Shown: positions 32,906 to 45,276 of the stretch, in pieces
Position numbering within the stretch: position 1 is the stretch's first letter
Layout of the letters: each line of letters opens with the position of its first letter
Notes under the pieces: generated by a model
The model's input: the letters and a program-made list of their open reading frames with translations, nothing else
Databases searched by the model: none
Told to the model about the DNA's origin: nothing
Translations under genes and position numbers: made by a program
Assembly (NCBI RefSeq): GCF_008831285.2
Contig: NC_045144.1
Coordinates: 3,404,268-3,468,267 of the forward strand
Direction: 5' to 3'
From: Nymphaea colorata
Taxonomy: Eukaryota > Streptophyta > Magnoliopsida > Nymphaeales > Nymphaeaceae
DNA length: 64,000 bases

Positions 32906-34122
32906 TCTAAATTTTTTTTGTTACGTCCTTGTTCTACATGACTCCAGGTCTATGTAACCTAGTTCTATTTCTTTGGTATTTTCAAGCATCAAAAAATGCA
33001 TGAAGCCAATCCCATAAACATGCCGATGGCCATATCTATAAAATTATTTTCTGTAACAGTACGAAGTTCAAGGATGCTATTTCATATTGAAATCGTGGAA
33101 GCATTGCAATATGTGACCCATATCTCGCTGTTATTGCCTTCAGTGTGAATAGGGGAAAAGTGAATTCCTTGAAGCATTTTTAAGATTAATCTAATTAATG
33201 TTTAAAGAGCATTAACAAATAGGGTGACGAGTGCAAGTATGCTGGGTTCTTGGGGTTCTTGCAAACTTTACAATTTTAAGATTCTCATTTTTAAACAAAG
33301 TGTACTTGGATACTCTGTGAGGGATAAAGACTTTTTGACCTTTATCGGGTTTATTCATGTGCTGGGAATGTGTTACTATGCAAGATGAAACTTGGACTAG
33401 GAGAAGGATGAGAGCTTAAGAAAATAATCCAAAACATGTCAAGGTTTTTTTGTGATTGAACACTTGAGGTTAGTAAACTGGGCCTTTAGGCAATTCCGCT
33501 TACAATGGAACCTTGAATTTGACCTGGTTCGACCAAGAACCTGGCTTGGTTCTCAAGAGAGGAAGCAACTATCTGAATTAACAACGTAGAAAGCCATACC
33601 AGCATTCTCACTCATTTTGTTGGCCAATTCATTCCCAAATGCCTTTACCAAGTAAAAAGCTCGTCAAAAGTTCGTTGGCCATCTGGGTGAATGTAGTGGA
33701 CCTATGATCCGGTAGAGAGCCGATGCTCCTACCCAATTTCTTGTCTCCCCAAGGTACAAGATCTGTTTTCAGTGCTTTAAAGGTACTATCATCTTGTTGT
33801 GCTCCAATTTGTGCATTGGTGACCCCTCTTTGTAGCACAGGACGTTGACACCCCTAACACTCAAAATAAACATAGTTGACATTGCCATCTGACATATATA
33901 AAAAAAATAGCAAAGTTAGAATAATTATTCAAAGTAAAGCTCACCAAACATCATAGTGCTTAAGGCAATCACTTTTTCCATTTAAGTGTTAAAAACGCAG
34001 CATAAATCCACCAAAAATAAAAGATACAATTTGTACAACCAAAAGCCTCATTCAGTGGGTTGCACACATGAACATGAACATGTAGACACACATTTATATG
34101 TATTGATAGAACAAGAAAAAAG
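32906..34122. other. No gene identified
   Basis: AT-rich sequence. A 69-codon minus-strand open stretch at 33629-33838 has no family match. Confidence 0.45.
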
Positions 34123-34219
34123 ATGGAATGTAACCTGAACATTCCCTTGGGCCACAAAGCAGGGTTATTTATTAATCATCTAATGTCTGCAGTTATTTCT
34201 TTTTATGTAGATGAGCCCA

Positions 34220-34365
34220 CTTCTAGTGGATTTATTGACTACTTGAGATGGACTAAGACCCATCTCCCAATAACTTGTTTGGGTATGCCTCTTTGTCAAG
34301 GGAACTTCAGAAGTGACTATTGTGTGGAATTTGAAGGGAAAGTTACAGAAAAATTATCATTCTAG
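34220..34365 (+). pseudogene. Possible LINE reverse transcriptase scrap
   Basis: RWTKTHLPITCLGMPLCQGN followed by EFEGKVTEKLSF resembles the LP..YLGMPL..G....F..L.EK.. block at the C-terminal end of plant LINE RT. Only about 45 residues are recognisable. Whether it derives from the LINE at 27060, which lacks this part, cannot be told. Confidence 0.35.
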
Positions 34366-34782
34366 AAGTGCCGCTAGCTCGATCTCTTATTGTTTCGATG
34401 ATAAAAATCCGGAAAAAACCGTGAAAGACTCAACCTGTACCAAGGCTTCCTGTGTTGCGGGGGATTGTCTCTTGCAGAATATCTTCTGATTATTATTTTT
34501 CTCCTCTAACGGACTTGTGTTCTTGATCGTTGCACTTATTTTCTCAAACTTGGAAGAATTAAGATAATATTGTCTCAAACTTGGAAGAATTAAGATAATA
34601 AGATCGTTTTGCATTAGAACCTTTTCTATCAGTCTTTGATATTTGAAAACTTTTGTGAATAAATTGGTTGGTTGCGTGAATATTTTGCAAAAAAAAAAGT
34701 GAAGATTTCTTAAAATCATTTGAAAAGTCGAATAATTTAGGTCTTTTACCCAGGTTCTTAAGTTTTCCAAATGTAACATTAT

Positions 34783-34784
<2 letters not shown>

Positions 34785-34854
<70 letters not shown>
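34785..34854. repeat. (CT)n(TA)n microsatellite
   Basis: About 29 bases of CT followed by about 41 bases of TA. Confidence 0.96.
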
Positions 34855-34857
<3 letters not shown>

Positions 34858-35159
34858 GGTTGTACATTACATGAGGCTGAGGTAACCGAGTGGCAGCCAT
34901 GCCTGCATGCATGAACAGGAATTACAAGTCTTTAATTTATGTATATATTCTCTTTTATAAAATTTCTCATTTACTTCCTGAAAATGTAGAAGACTCAACT
35001 CCTCCTCCGGCACACATTGCTTTACATTTCCAAATCCAGTGGCACGGTTCATGATTACATTTAAAAAATTTGAAAAAATGCAAGAAATGAAAAAAAACAG
35101 GAAAATAAGAGAAAAATGAGAACAAACATGTTTTTTGTTTTGGCATTTTTTCAAATTTA

Positions 35160-35300
35160 TTTTTCATGTTTTTAAAACGGATTTTATAAAAAAATTGCAT
35201 TTGTTGTGACCATATTTACTAACTAATTTTGGTTGTCATCTATGGCAACCTGTGAGTGGTGGTTGTCGTTGGTAAGACAAACATGTGCAACAACTCAGAG
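35160..35300. repeat. Diverged repeat, partner of 36850-36990
   Basis: The shared sequence 'ttttcatgttttt...actaa-taattttggttgtcatc-at-g-aacct-t-agtgg-ggtt-ttgtc' occurs here and at 36850-36990, in the same orientation, with the same A-rich low-complexity lead-in. Confidence 0.55.
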
Positions 35301-35384
35301 AGAAAGTTGTGTGCATTTAGCGCACCATGCGCAATAAAAGAGGAAAAACATTTCTTAATTTATTAAAAAAAATCTCTTTTATAG

Positions 35385-35505
35385 CCTTTTTACTTCTTTC
35401 TATTTTCAATTTTCTCTTAACTAAAATTTTCTTTTTCAATGTGGACTAAAGGTATTTTAGTCATTAACCATGCTAGCACATGAAAATTAGTGCACCAATA
35501 TAACG
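35385..35505 (-). repeat. Right arm of the 4.2-kb-spaced inverted repeat
   Basis: Reverse complement of 31294-31420, with its outer edge at ttggtgcac. The intervening DNA contains the minus-strand copia scrap and the degenerate array. Confidence 0.65.
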
Positions 35506-37079
35506 TATATAACTAGATTGGGCAAAATATAGGGTGGTTCCATGATAGCAGGAATTGTATAGTGGCAACCCACGTCATAAATTAAGCAACGACTGGATGG
35601 TGTTGAGTACGCTGTATTCTGGGACAGGCCATGAATTTATCAGGTTAGCTTAAAATATACGTTGTTCATATATTTTTGAAAAAAATTGGACATGGTTGAT
35701 GAATGGGCTTGAAGAAGACGAGACATTCATTCCAATAAATGTTTCCATTAAGTGGTCAACTCGGGACTCTGGGAGCGCTACGTGCTGTTTCCTTATGCAT
35801 TTCTTAATAGTTATAAATGCTTTTTATTCTTATACTACTTTTTATATTCATCGATTCATTTTTCTGAAAGAAATATTTAGTTTTTAATTTTTTTCTTTTT
35901 TGCTGATTTGCATTTAAATCATTTAGATTATTGGATTGGCCGGTTCACCAAATTGGCAGCATTGTTGACTCGATCCAGAAACCAATTTTCCTAATTAAGA
36001 TAGCCTTGGTGCTTGTCATTTACTCAAAATTAAAGCTCTACGAACTCAATAACTCCATTTGAAGCTAGCTAACTTTTCGCGAACTGAAGAGCAATATCCA
36101 AAGATGCGATGATCAAAAGTGATAAGCGGTTGATCATGCAATGGCAAGAAAACTCATTCTAATTATATAGGTGTCTCCTCCTTATTGGCATGAGAGTTTG
36201 GTAGCCAATCAGTGACTCTTTATTGCAAGAACAAAGATATCTTTGTCCTTGTTGTGAAGAACGAAAGGGGTGAGGTTTCTTCTTATATATGATATTTATC
36301 AAAACAAAAATCTTCGATGAATGTTATGGTAGGAATGCTCTTACTTGAATGTTATGGTAGGAATGAATGATTTTTCTTTCCAATCATGTAGGATCAATGC
36401 ATTCATGCATTCTCACCCACTTAATTTCACTTATGATCACAAGCACCTCTCCAAAAAAACTTAAGCAATATGAGATGGAGCTCTAACTATGTGGTAACTG
36501 AATTAGAGCAACATCTCAAATCTACTACCAAATTTTCCTTCCTTTCTTCGACTGTTTAAATTTACATGCTTTCAACAAGGTTGATCAGTTGATTACTAAG
36601 CCGAATAAGAAGTGAAATAGGTTTTATAAAAAAGTACTAGCATTTCTACTGTTAACTTTAAAAAAAATTGAAAAATGTTAAAAGTTAGAGGGAAATAAGA
36701 TAAATGAGTAAGTGATAAGGCAAGATAAGCAACAACTAAAAATTACAGAATGGGAACAAGCAATTTGACATTTAGAAAATATGAAAAATGCCAAAAATGG
36801 AAAACCACCTTTTTTATTTTTGTATTTTTTTCAAAAAAGATTATTTTTCTACCGTTTTATTTAGCAGACTTATTTTTCATGTTTTATCACTGTTTTTTCA
36901 AAAAAAAAAAAGATTTATTACTACCTAATTTTGGTTGTCATCAATCATAACCTATATGTAAGTGGCGGTTCTTGTCATTCATGAAAATATTGCTTGATTA
37001 GTGCAATATGGGGAGCCACAAACCGAATTGGGCTGATTCTGATAACACTAATATCGATGATCTGATCTTTGGGAATAGA
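35506..37079. other. No gene identified; includes repeat copy 36850-36990
   Basis: AT-rich. It contains a short direct repeat, tgaatgttatggtaggaatg, at about 36317 and 36346, and the diverged partner of 35160-35300. Confidence 0.45.
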
Positions 37080-37542
37080 TTGGGCTGCACAATGAGCCAA
37101 GCCAACTTGGGCTCAACTTAAACCCGCTATAAAAAACTCAGCTTGTGCTTGACTCCTTTATAAATGAGTTGAGTTCGAGTTTTAGGAACTTGACTCAGTT
37201 CATACTTGATTCGACTCGACTCGCACCAGTATTCAATATAATATTGCAAAAACCAGTTCACCGCATCACTGGTTTTAACTTTGAGGGTAAAAACAAATTT
37301 TTACAAGTTACACGAGCTGAACTCTTACACGACCTTAACACTTACACTAGTTAAGCAAGTTAATGCTTACGTGAGCTAATGCCTAAATGAGTTAAATGGG
37401 TTGAACGAGTCGATGTCGAGCTTGATTTTGTGTAGTCGAGTCAAGCTCGAGCTTGCTATAAGGAGTTCAACTCGAGTTTCAACCAAGCTTGAGCTTGAGC
37501 TGAAGTTTGTTGAGCCTAGTCGAGACGTCGTGTGCAGCCCTA
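37080..37542. mobile_element. hAT-type non-autonomous element, aged copy
   Basis: Begins TTGGGCTGCACAATGAGCC and ends GTGTGCAGCCCTA. The ends are inverted and match the 12-bp terminus TAGGGCTGCACA of the element at 62686, with changes on the left. The interior has many GAGTTCGAG/GAGCTTGAG words, and there is no transposase. The flanking 8-mers (ggaataga / ccaacaag) do not match, so the target duplication has decayed or one end is wrong. Confidence 0.65.
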
Positions 37543-38288
37543 CCAACAAGCCCGGTCTACTAAATGCAGTGTAGGTCGTTCATTTGAAAACCCCCAAAAA
37601 AAAGTTAGAAAACTGGCAAGAAGATAAGAGAGGGGAAGAACCTTTGTTTGCTCTTAGACTTGAGTCTTCCAACAATTTGATAATCACAGGCTTGGGACAA
37701 AGAAGATCTGTGGAAGTAAATCAGCCGCTTCGATGTGTCGATTGTCATAAAATATTAAAAAACAGACTTTATTGGAAAATAAATAAATAATATATAAAAG
37801 CTAATAAAAAACTTGGTTTAAAAAAAGAAAACATGTAAACTGGATCAAATTGATTTAGCATAGATTTTGAATGAACATGCTGACTCAAGCAAATATTTCA
37901 AGATAATTGAATAACATAGTCTGATTGGCAAAAACGGTTGAGAGATAAACTCTTTGGTGTTGGAATCTAGAGGTTGATCCATACTTGATAAACTTTTTAT
38001 CCAACATAGGCAAATTTTCTAAAGAGTTGGGTTTGAATAGGGTTGAGAAGTGATTAAATGAAATAAGACAATGGGTACCAAGAAAAGGTCTCATTGATGC
38101 AATCATCAGTGGTGCTGGTGGACTTGGAAATATGAAGCAACGTGTTCAAGAGTGGTAGACCTGAGACTCCTGCAACTTGCAAAAGAAAATAAGTAAAATT
38201 TCTAGAAGAGAATCTGTATATAAATTATACATAAATTAGTGACTGTGGTTCTTGTTCATGCATCTTCTGCATAGAAAATTGGACAGGC
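37543..38288. other. No gene identified; upstream of the LRR pseudogene
   Basis: AT-rich. The open stretch at 37584-37790 has no homology I recognise. The last part would have been the promoter of the receptor-like gene. Confidence 0.4.
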
Positions 38289-40090
38289 ATGGCTCCTAAC
38301 GGTTGGTCACCTCAGCTGCTCGTCTTTCTTTTGTGTTTCTACTCATTCACCTTGATTGTGGTCCTTGGCCAAATGGAGGTGACCTCAGCTCTTATTTCTC
38401 TAAGCAATTTGACTGATCAATTCACATTGTTGTCTTTCAAATCCCTCGTCACTAGAGACCCTTATAATGTGTTATCAAATTGGAATTCCAACATCTCTTT
38501 CTGTGACTGGAATGGAGTTTTATGCAGTCATGGTTCACAAAGGGTAGTTGCTCTGAACCTCTCTGAAAAGGCACTTGAAGGTACTCTCTCCCCATACATC
38601 AGCAATCTCTCCTTCTTACAGATTCTTGATCTCTCGAGTGAAAGTTTCCATGGTCACCTTCTCGTTGATTTTATTTGCCTCCCTCTGCTAGAAAATCTTT
38701 ATATAAGAAAAAACAATTTTGAGGGGTTGATTCCACGAACACTAAGCCATTGTCGAAGTCTGCAAATACTGTCAGCAGGAGATAACCAATTCTATGGAAG
38801 CATCCCACAATTGCTAGGTAGTTTGTCAGAACTCAAGGGCTTAAACATTCGTGGTAATAGGCTCACCGGCACCATTCTTCCTGAGTTGGGAAGCCTAACC
38901 CACTTGTGGATACTTGACCTGTCCTCTAATCAAAGGTACCATCCCATTGCCCTTATCCAACTTGACCAAGTTAATTTCCTTAGATTTGAGATTCAACAAA
39001 ATAAATGGGCTCATTCCACCAAATATAGGATCAATGAACAGGTTACATGAGTTAGGTCTTTCTGTCAATGCATTAGAAGGTTCAATTCCAGACTCACTTT
39101 ACCAGTTGGTTCGCATGTCTAATCTCTATTTGGAGATGAATGCACTCAGTGGGCCAATCTCGACCTCTATAAACAATCCCACGAATCTGCGAGTGTTGTA
39201 TTTAAATTCAAACAATTTCTCATCAGGAATCCCTCCTGCCCTTTGTGAGTTGAAGAATTTGATATGGCTTTACTTGCAAGACAACTTTTTCACTGGTGAG
39301 CTGCCTTCATATGTGGGAAATTTGGTTGCGGTGGACAAAATGGATTTCTCTGTGAATCAATTGAGCGGAGAGCTGCCTGTGTCCTTATCAAGGCTCCAAA
39401 TGCTAGAATATTTGAATCTCTCCAAAAACTCATTTGATGGTAACATTCCTGAACAACTTGATCACATACTAAACCGTGACACTATTTACCTTTTCCATAA
39501 CAAGCTTTCCGGTGAGATACCAAAATCATTGGAGAAATTTCAACACATCCAGGTCTTGGACTTGTCCTTCAATCTATTGAAAGGAGAGATTCCAAGTGGT
39601 GGAAAGTTTGCAAACCTTTCTGCTGAATCATTCCTACGGTACTATGCACCATGTGGAGCTCCCAAATTCCATGTGCCAGTATGTTCAGATGGAGCAAAGA
39701 AGCACAATAATGTCAACATACTCAGAGTTGATATTTTTTTAGTGAGTGGGGTTTTGCACTTGTACTAATTGTTTGGATTCTCATTGTTGTCACAAAATAT
39801 AGAAAGAGGGGGTTGGAGAAACATGATCAGGAGGTTGAAAGATTTCATGGAATTACCATCCCAGTGATCACATGCAGAATGTTATCTCAAGCGACAAACA
39901 ACTTCAGTGATGCAAAATTTTTAGGGAGTGGAAGCTTTTGTATAAAGGAACTTTAATGGATGGAACAATGGTGGCTGTTAAGGTCATAAACTTGTTATCT
40001 GATGGCGCATCAAAAAGTTTTGACATTGAATGCAATGTGATGTGCCAAATTAGACACTGAATCCTTCTTAGAGTCATCAACGATTGGATA
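38289..40090 (+). pseudogene. LRR receptor-like kinase pseudogene (subfamily XII-like)
   Basis: ATG 38289 opens a signal peptide (LLVFLLCFYSFTLIVVLG), then an LRRNT_2 region (LLSFKSLVTRDPYNVLSNWN, FCDWNGVLC) and plant LRRs (LDLSS.., G.IP). A one-base loss near 38930 moves the frame. The LRRs continue in the second frame to GGKFANLSAESF, the usual end of the ectodomain. The juxtamembrane and TM region (VLALVLIVWILIVVTK) is reached only after another shift in a T run near 39740. The kinase N-lobe starts LGSGSF, but the glycine loop is shortened by a small deletion (about 39938). The lysine block (MVAVKVINLL) and the -QIRH- helix follow, then a stop, and homology ends near 40090. The C-lobe is gone. 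Intact relatives (EFR/FLS2/Xa21 group) sense pathogen patterns at the plasma membrane. Confidence 0.9.
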
Positions 40091-42507
40091 TCATGATTGA
40101 GTCTCTTCCAAAGATATTTATATGCAAAATTGCTAGTGATCATCCTCTTTCACTTATTAATCTGGTATTTCTCTTTTCATAATAAATTCCAAGTAGCAAA
40201 ATTAAAGCATGATATTTTGAAATTATGGATGGTGATAAAATTTCCTCTCCATGGTAAGCTGGACAAAGTTGTCTAAGAAACAGTTCAAGCAATAACACTT
40301 GCCTATAACTGTGAAAAGCAAAGAATTTGTGACAGGACTAAGAGTTGGTACCTGGCACAATGTAGCTGGTGGTTCCAAGGGTGCTTGTAAGAGTTGAAGA
40401 TTTGTGACCAACTAGCATCTTCACAATGCTAGCAGCATCTTGTTAGTGGGTTTCTGTAAGTGAGAAAACCACTTCAATGCTCAACAGAGGATAACCTTGT
40501 AGACAGCTCTTATGCATCTTTTGGCAGATCTTTCATATGTGTGTGTGTGTGTGTCTAGATATATATATATATATATATATTTGGTTTCATACTGTAATTG
40601 TTAGGGTAGAGATTTTCTCTTTTTGCTGGTCAAAATTGTTCAGTTTTCATTTAGAATGGTGCACCCTTGATAACTTCAGGTACTTACATCCAAATTGTTG
40701 TTCTATGTTTTCTTACAGCTATATACAAATCAGTATCAAAACCTTGATTTTTCACCTGTAGCTGTAAAGTTTGCATCTGAAGCTCTTTATAAGATACTTG
40801 TATCCAAATTATTGTTCTATCAATTCTTTATCAACATATGTTAGATTTGTTTCTCTTGTTATTTGTGTTATTCATGCAATGTGTGCTTGTGTTGTATCTT
40901 CATCTTGGTTGCAAGCTTAATGAAGTAGAAATGTTTTATGTTTTTGATCTTCTTGCATGTAAGTATAGTTTGATGTGAGTTTTACAGATCTTCTTGTCAA
41001 TAAGAAAAATTGTCTTTGAGAACTATTTTTTCTACTTTTTTTTTTACAGAAACTGTTCTGAATTGTTAAAAAAATTGTAAATTTTGGTCTCCTGAAATCC
41101 TCTATTTTTTTGTAGAGCTAACTAGTGCTTAGTTTTGGTATCATCTCTTTACAATATATTGTCTTTTTAACCCGGGTTGTAAACCTGAGAAGTCTGCCCT
41201 TGTTTTAGAACAAGTCAGCTGTACTTTCTCTTTGTGGATTGGAATCTGAATTTGGGTCTGATTTTTGGTATGAAGTTTCTCTAGTATCAGCCCACAAAAT
41301 TTTAGGACTCGGCCTTCTCTTTAGGGAGTAAAATTCTTTCCTCCTGGTGATATAGCATTTGATGTCAAGAACTCTGATAAAAGAGAAAATCTTCAATTCT
41401 GTTTAAAAGCTTTTTAAAAGTGTTTTCTCACACAATGATAATGCCTTTGCTTTATTCGTAGTACCTTCCCGAGTAAAAGGAGAATTTCAAGTTTCTGTTG
41501 TCAATCGATAGAAGAGGAAACCTGAAAAAATTTTGGATATGAGCTGTAAGGAAAAATTCTATGAAACTGAGACACAAGGATTTGTTGAGACTGTTGTAGC
41601 TTGGAAGATTATCAGTTGGGTCTGGGTTGGCTTGAGGCTAAAGAGGTATGAAATGCTTGGGTTTAAAGAGGTATGAAATGGGTATGTATACTATCTTCTC
41701 ATTCTTCAACCAACTTTAAGAGGTACAATTTATCCCTTTGTCTGTGGCCTACATGTGTATTTTTATGCAAGTTTGTTTTGTGTAAGCAAAACTATAAGGT
41801 GCTATTATTTCAAATTCAAACCCCAACTCTTTTTTCAAATTGGGCAAATGCAGTTGATGTTTAAAAAACGAAAACAAACCATTTGTGATTCTTTGCACAT
41901 GGGTTGATATGAGGTGTCAACCAATAGAAGCCTCATATGAACTTAAGTCAGATGACCTTCCGTCAGCCCTTCTTTTGTAATGAGGGGTAAATATGAGTTG
42001 ATAACCAATAATTCACCACAAGTTGGATCCTATAGCTCCAAGCCTTAGTAGTGAAAGACTTGGGAATGGTTTTTGGATGTCTAGGCTTTTTGCCTGCATT
42101 GGAATATGAAACAAATTTAGTGATCCAGTCCCTCACATGGAGGAAGCTAAAGAATAAAAAAAACTTAAGGTAGGGCCTGTTTACTGCATATCTGAGATCC
42201 ACGGGAATGTAAGATCACTGGTTATCTCAACTCAAATCCGTTTTGCACTGTTGTTTCTCATCTTGCTGATAATCTTGTTGTCCATCTTACCTCTTATCTT
42301 AATGATAATCTTGTTGTCCCTCTTCAGAGGTAACAGTTGATGATCTATGTCTTCTTGATACATTTAAGTACAGATTTGTTTGATGTAAATGTGAAAGCTA
42401 ATTTTGATCTACATGGCCTTTAACCTAGTGAGGATGCTTCAATTGTTAGGTCTCAGGGTCCTTACCTAATATAAGTGGAGTAAAACCCAAGTCCAGACTG
42501 GTTCTAA
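40091..42507. other. No gene identified
   Basis: AT-rich with a compound (GT)n(TA)n microsatellite at 40538-40580. A repeated word 'tacttgtatccaaattattgttctat' occurs at about 40680 and 40793. No coding exon, kinase C-lobe or RNA gene is recognisable. Confidence 0.5.
40538..40580. repeat. (GT)n..(TA)n microsatellite
   Basis: A GT run of about 17 bases, a short spacer, and then about 20 bases of TA. Confidence 0.95.
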
Positions 42508-42990
42508 ATGTTGGTACTACATTCTGCTTCATTCTTGTTATTTCCTTTTAAGGTTTGCTTAGGAAACGGTTTGATGAGTGTTCTTGTGGATGTCCGTTGG
42601 TTTTGGAACAGCCAATTTCAAAGGTGTACTTTCCTGGCAAGATCTAGTGCCAGAGCTATGGTGCTTACAGCATGTGAACTAGCTTGGTGAACAACTCTCA
42701 TGACGGAGGTTGGGGTCAATGTGAAACTTCCTATTTAATTGCACTGTGATATTCACACACAGCGATGCAGATTTCCTCCAACCCAGTCTTCCATGAGGAG
42801 AGGACAATGAATATGGAAGTAGACTGTCATTTTGTGAGAAACAAGGTAACTACAAAGGCCGTATGGGAAGTCTCAGTTGGCTGATATGTTTCTGTTTACT
42901 AAAGCTCTTGGGAAGAAAAGGCTACAGGATTGGGCAAGCTTGGCATGATTTTTTTCATGCTCCAGCTTTGGGGGGACAAGTCAAAGTTTT
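42508..42990 (+). pseudogene. Copia RNase H remnant, plus strand
   Basis: Reads RAMVLTACELAW, then in shifting frames T-L-TEVGVN, LHCD, MNMEVDCHFVRNK and QLADMFTKALGK. These are the C-terminal RNase H blocks of copia Pol in order. A deletion removes most of the S..EAEYRA block, leaving RSSARAM. No RT lies upstream; the sequence up to about 43120 may be decayed LTR. Confidence 0.7.
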
Positions 42991-43159
42991 CTAAATGAAG
43001 GGCACGAGCTTGTCATTAATTCAACATTCTGAGGATCCCAGGCTACTTTTGTAATTGTTGTATCTAACCCTTTCTAACTAATGAAAAGTAGAGCTGGGCG
43101 TGTGATTATAATGATCCCCACAAAACCTCTTTTTTTATGAGTTAACAAAGTAGAGCTAT

Positions 43160-44150
43160 TTGATGATTGGTAGATGAGTCAGGGCTCTGAGCGAGTCAAT
43201 TGTCACCCGCTTTGGGGTGCGCCAGTACTATACACACTATACACAGATGTCTTATGGTACGGATAATCATATGAAAAAAATGATTCTTGTCTCCATACAT
43301 AGGGGCCTCCCAACGTCTTCGAGACACGACTGCTCATAGAGACACGCCCTTTCTTCTTGCGAATTCTCATACGTGAAGAGTTAGTGATGATGTGGAGTGA
43401 ATGAAGGCATTGAACACTCTTTGTGCGGACTTTCTAACGACTAGGTTTTAAGAACCTGTCGTTTCGTCTCTTCTGGACGGACGGACCCTAGTGTAGAGAA
43501 GAGTTTCGAGGGCATGAGCCTGGGAACAAGGAAATGTATATCGACACTTGCCTACACTGCTCGTTCAGTCGTCCTTCGTCTTAGTGGGATATGACTATGA
43601 TAATTGGTCATTCATTATCCACTTGTTGTGGGCAAAGAGTGTCTTGCGGGAAGAAAGAAGAGAAATGGAGCTGGCCTGGCTGTCTGGGGACTATCGGTAG
43701 TGCTTCCCCACCTGGTTAGGGGAAGATGGCTCTAGCGCTGGGTGGAAAATCATTCTTCTATGTTGGAGTCTAATAGCACAGTGTGTGGATAGTGAGGAAC
43801 GATCAAACATTTTATGGGGGCATGTTGGGCCCGTTCTCTTTTAGATCCTCATGTCCTATCTCTTTTCGGGTGACACGCGGTACCACCTTTCTTCATTGCA
43901 AGTTGAGCGAGAGGCAGCAATTCTGGAATCTCCCGCCCTCCACTATCAGAATGGTCTCCGATCAATGAAAGAAAGTAATGTGCTTCTCGCCTTAGCCGCC
44001 GCCTTAGCCTTCAGAGTGGTGGTGGTTGTTGTCGTCAAACCCCTCCCTTGTTGGGTTTCCGTGATTAGCCATGAATTCGATGGATAGCGTAATATCAATT
44101 TCTCGGCCTCGTCAGCGGCTTCCAATTGCTCGGAAATGATCAGCAGTTAT
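43160..44150. other. GC-richer block, candidate organelle-derived insert (NUMT)
   Basis: About 1 kb of clearly higher GC, with few A/T runs, sharply unlike both flanks. The texture (cgagacacgactgctc, ggacggacggaccctag, cctggttaggggaagatgg) is what I associate with plant mitochondrial intergenic DNA. An open 78-codon stretch at 43851-44087 is not recognised. I could not match it to a named mitochondrial gene. Confidence 0.35.
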
Positions 44151-44564
44151 ATAAGGGGGGGCTTGGATGGTGAGCAAAAACAATTGAACAAGACATGTAG
44201 TACTTGGATCTGATGTAAATGGATTAAGCCTCCACCCCTAATAAGCGTTAACTTCAATGCATGTACCAGCCGTTGTCACAAGGAAATATTTATGAACTTC
44301 ATTATATGCATTCTGTTCATACAGTTGGACTGCTAACCTAAGTATTTACAAAGCTATTTGCATTTTATCTTCTATCTTCTGTGGTACCCCATGGGCGTGT
44401 GTCTGTTTGTGTGTATGAATGGCAAATGCATGTCTTATGTGCCTCTTGCATGCACATACAGTTCAAGTGCATGTGTCATTCATGTGTTAACGTGCATGTG
44501 TGAAGGGAAAAATCTATAATGTTGTTCTTTGATCGTTAATGGTATGACAATCTTAATGGTAGGA

Positions 44565-44951
44565 AAATTACTGTGTTCTGCAGAAAGAAATTAGTTCAAC
44601 CTGGTTATGTTTTCTTATTGGAATGAAGTAAGAACACACTACATGCACTCGTAATTGATGCCACAAGCCTCATTGAAGTCATGTGCTCGTATGTTGCTTC
44701 CTGTCCTAGACGAAGTTATCATCTCCAACTTTTTGATATATCAGCCTTTCTTTTGTATTTGTATGGCAAATTACTGTGTTCTGCAGAAAGAAATTAGTTC
44801 AACCTGATTATGTTTTCTTATTGGAATGAAGTAAGAACACACTACATGCCACAAGCCTCATTGAAGTCATGCGCTCGTATGTTCCTTCCTGTCCTAGACG
44901 AAGTTATCATCTCCAACTTTTTGATACATCAGCCTTTCTTTTGTATTTGTA
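44565..44951. repeat. Tandem duplication of about 203 bp
   Basis: Copy 1 is 44565-44767 and copy 2 is 44768-44951. They are almost identical except for a 16-base block (actcgtaattgatgcc) missing from copy 2 and a few substitutions. Non-coding. Confidence 0.93.
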
Positions 44952-45204
44952 ATCTGATATATTTTGTTTGCAGTTGAAATTTCACTGTTGAACACGGAAG
45001 GATACCCTGTTGCAGCATGCTTAGAGATAAGGTTTTACTTTGGGTATACAATGTTCACATATTTCCAGGATAGTTACAAGTCCATCTGATTCTCTTCTCA
45101 TTGAACTTCAATACTGGAGGTTGGTTCTTGTGCTTTTCCTGCTTTCTAACTTCAATTGTTTCTTGAAAAGTTGATATTTCATCTAAAATTGTTCTTGTAG
45201 GTGA

Positions 45205-45276
45205 CCGTTGATGTATATTTACAGTAGACCATTGACATAGATGTACAGTAGACCATTGATCTAGATTTACGTTAGA
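45205..45276. repeat. Three tandem copies of a 24-bp unit
   Basis: Units start at 45205, 45229 and 45253 with consensus cc-ttga-.ta.atttacagtaga. They are diverged but the spacing is exact. Confidence 0.85.
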
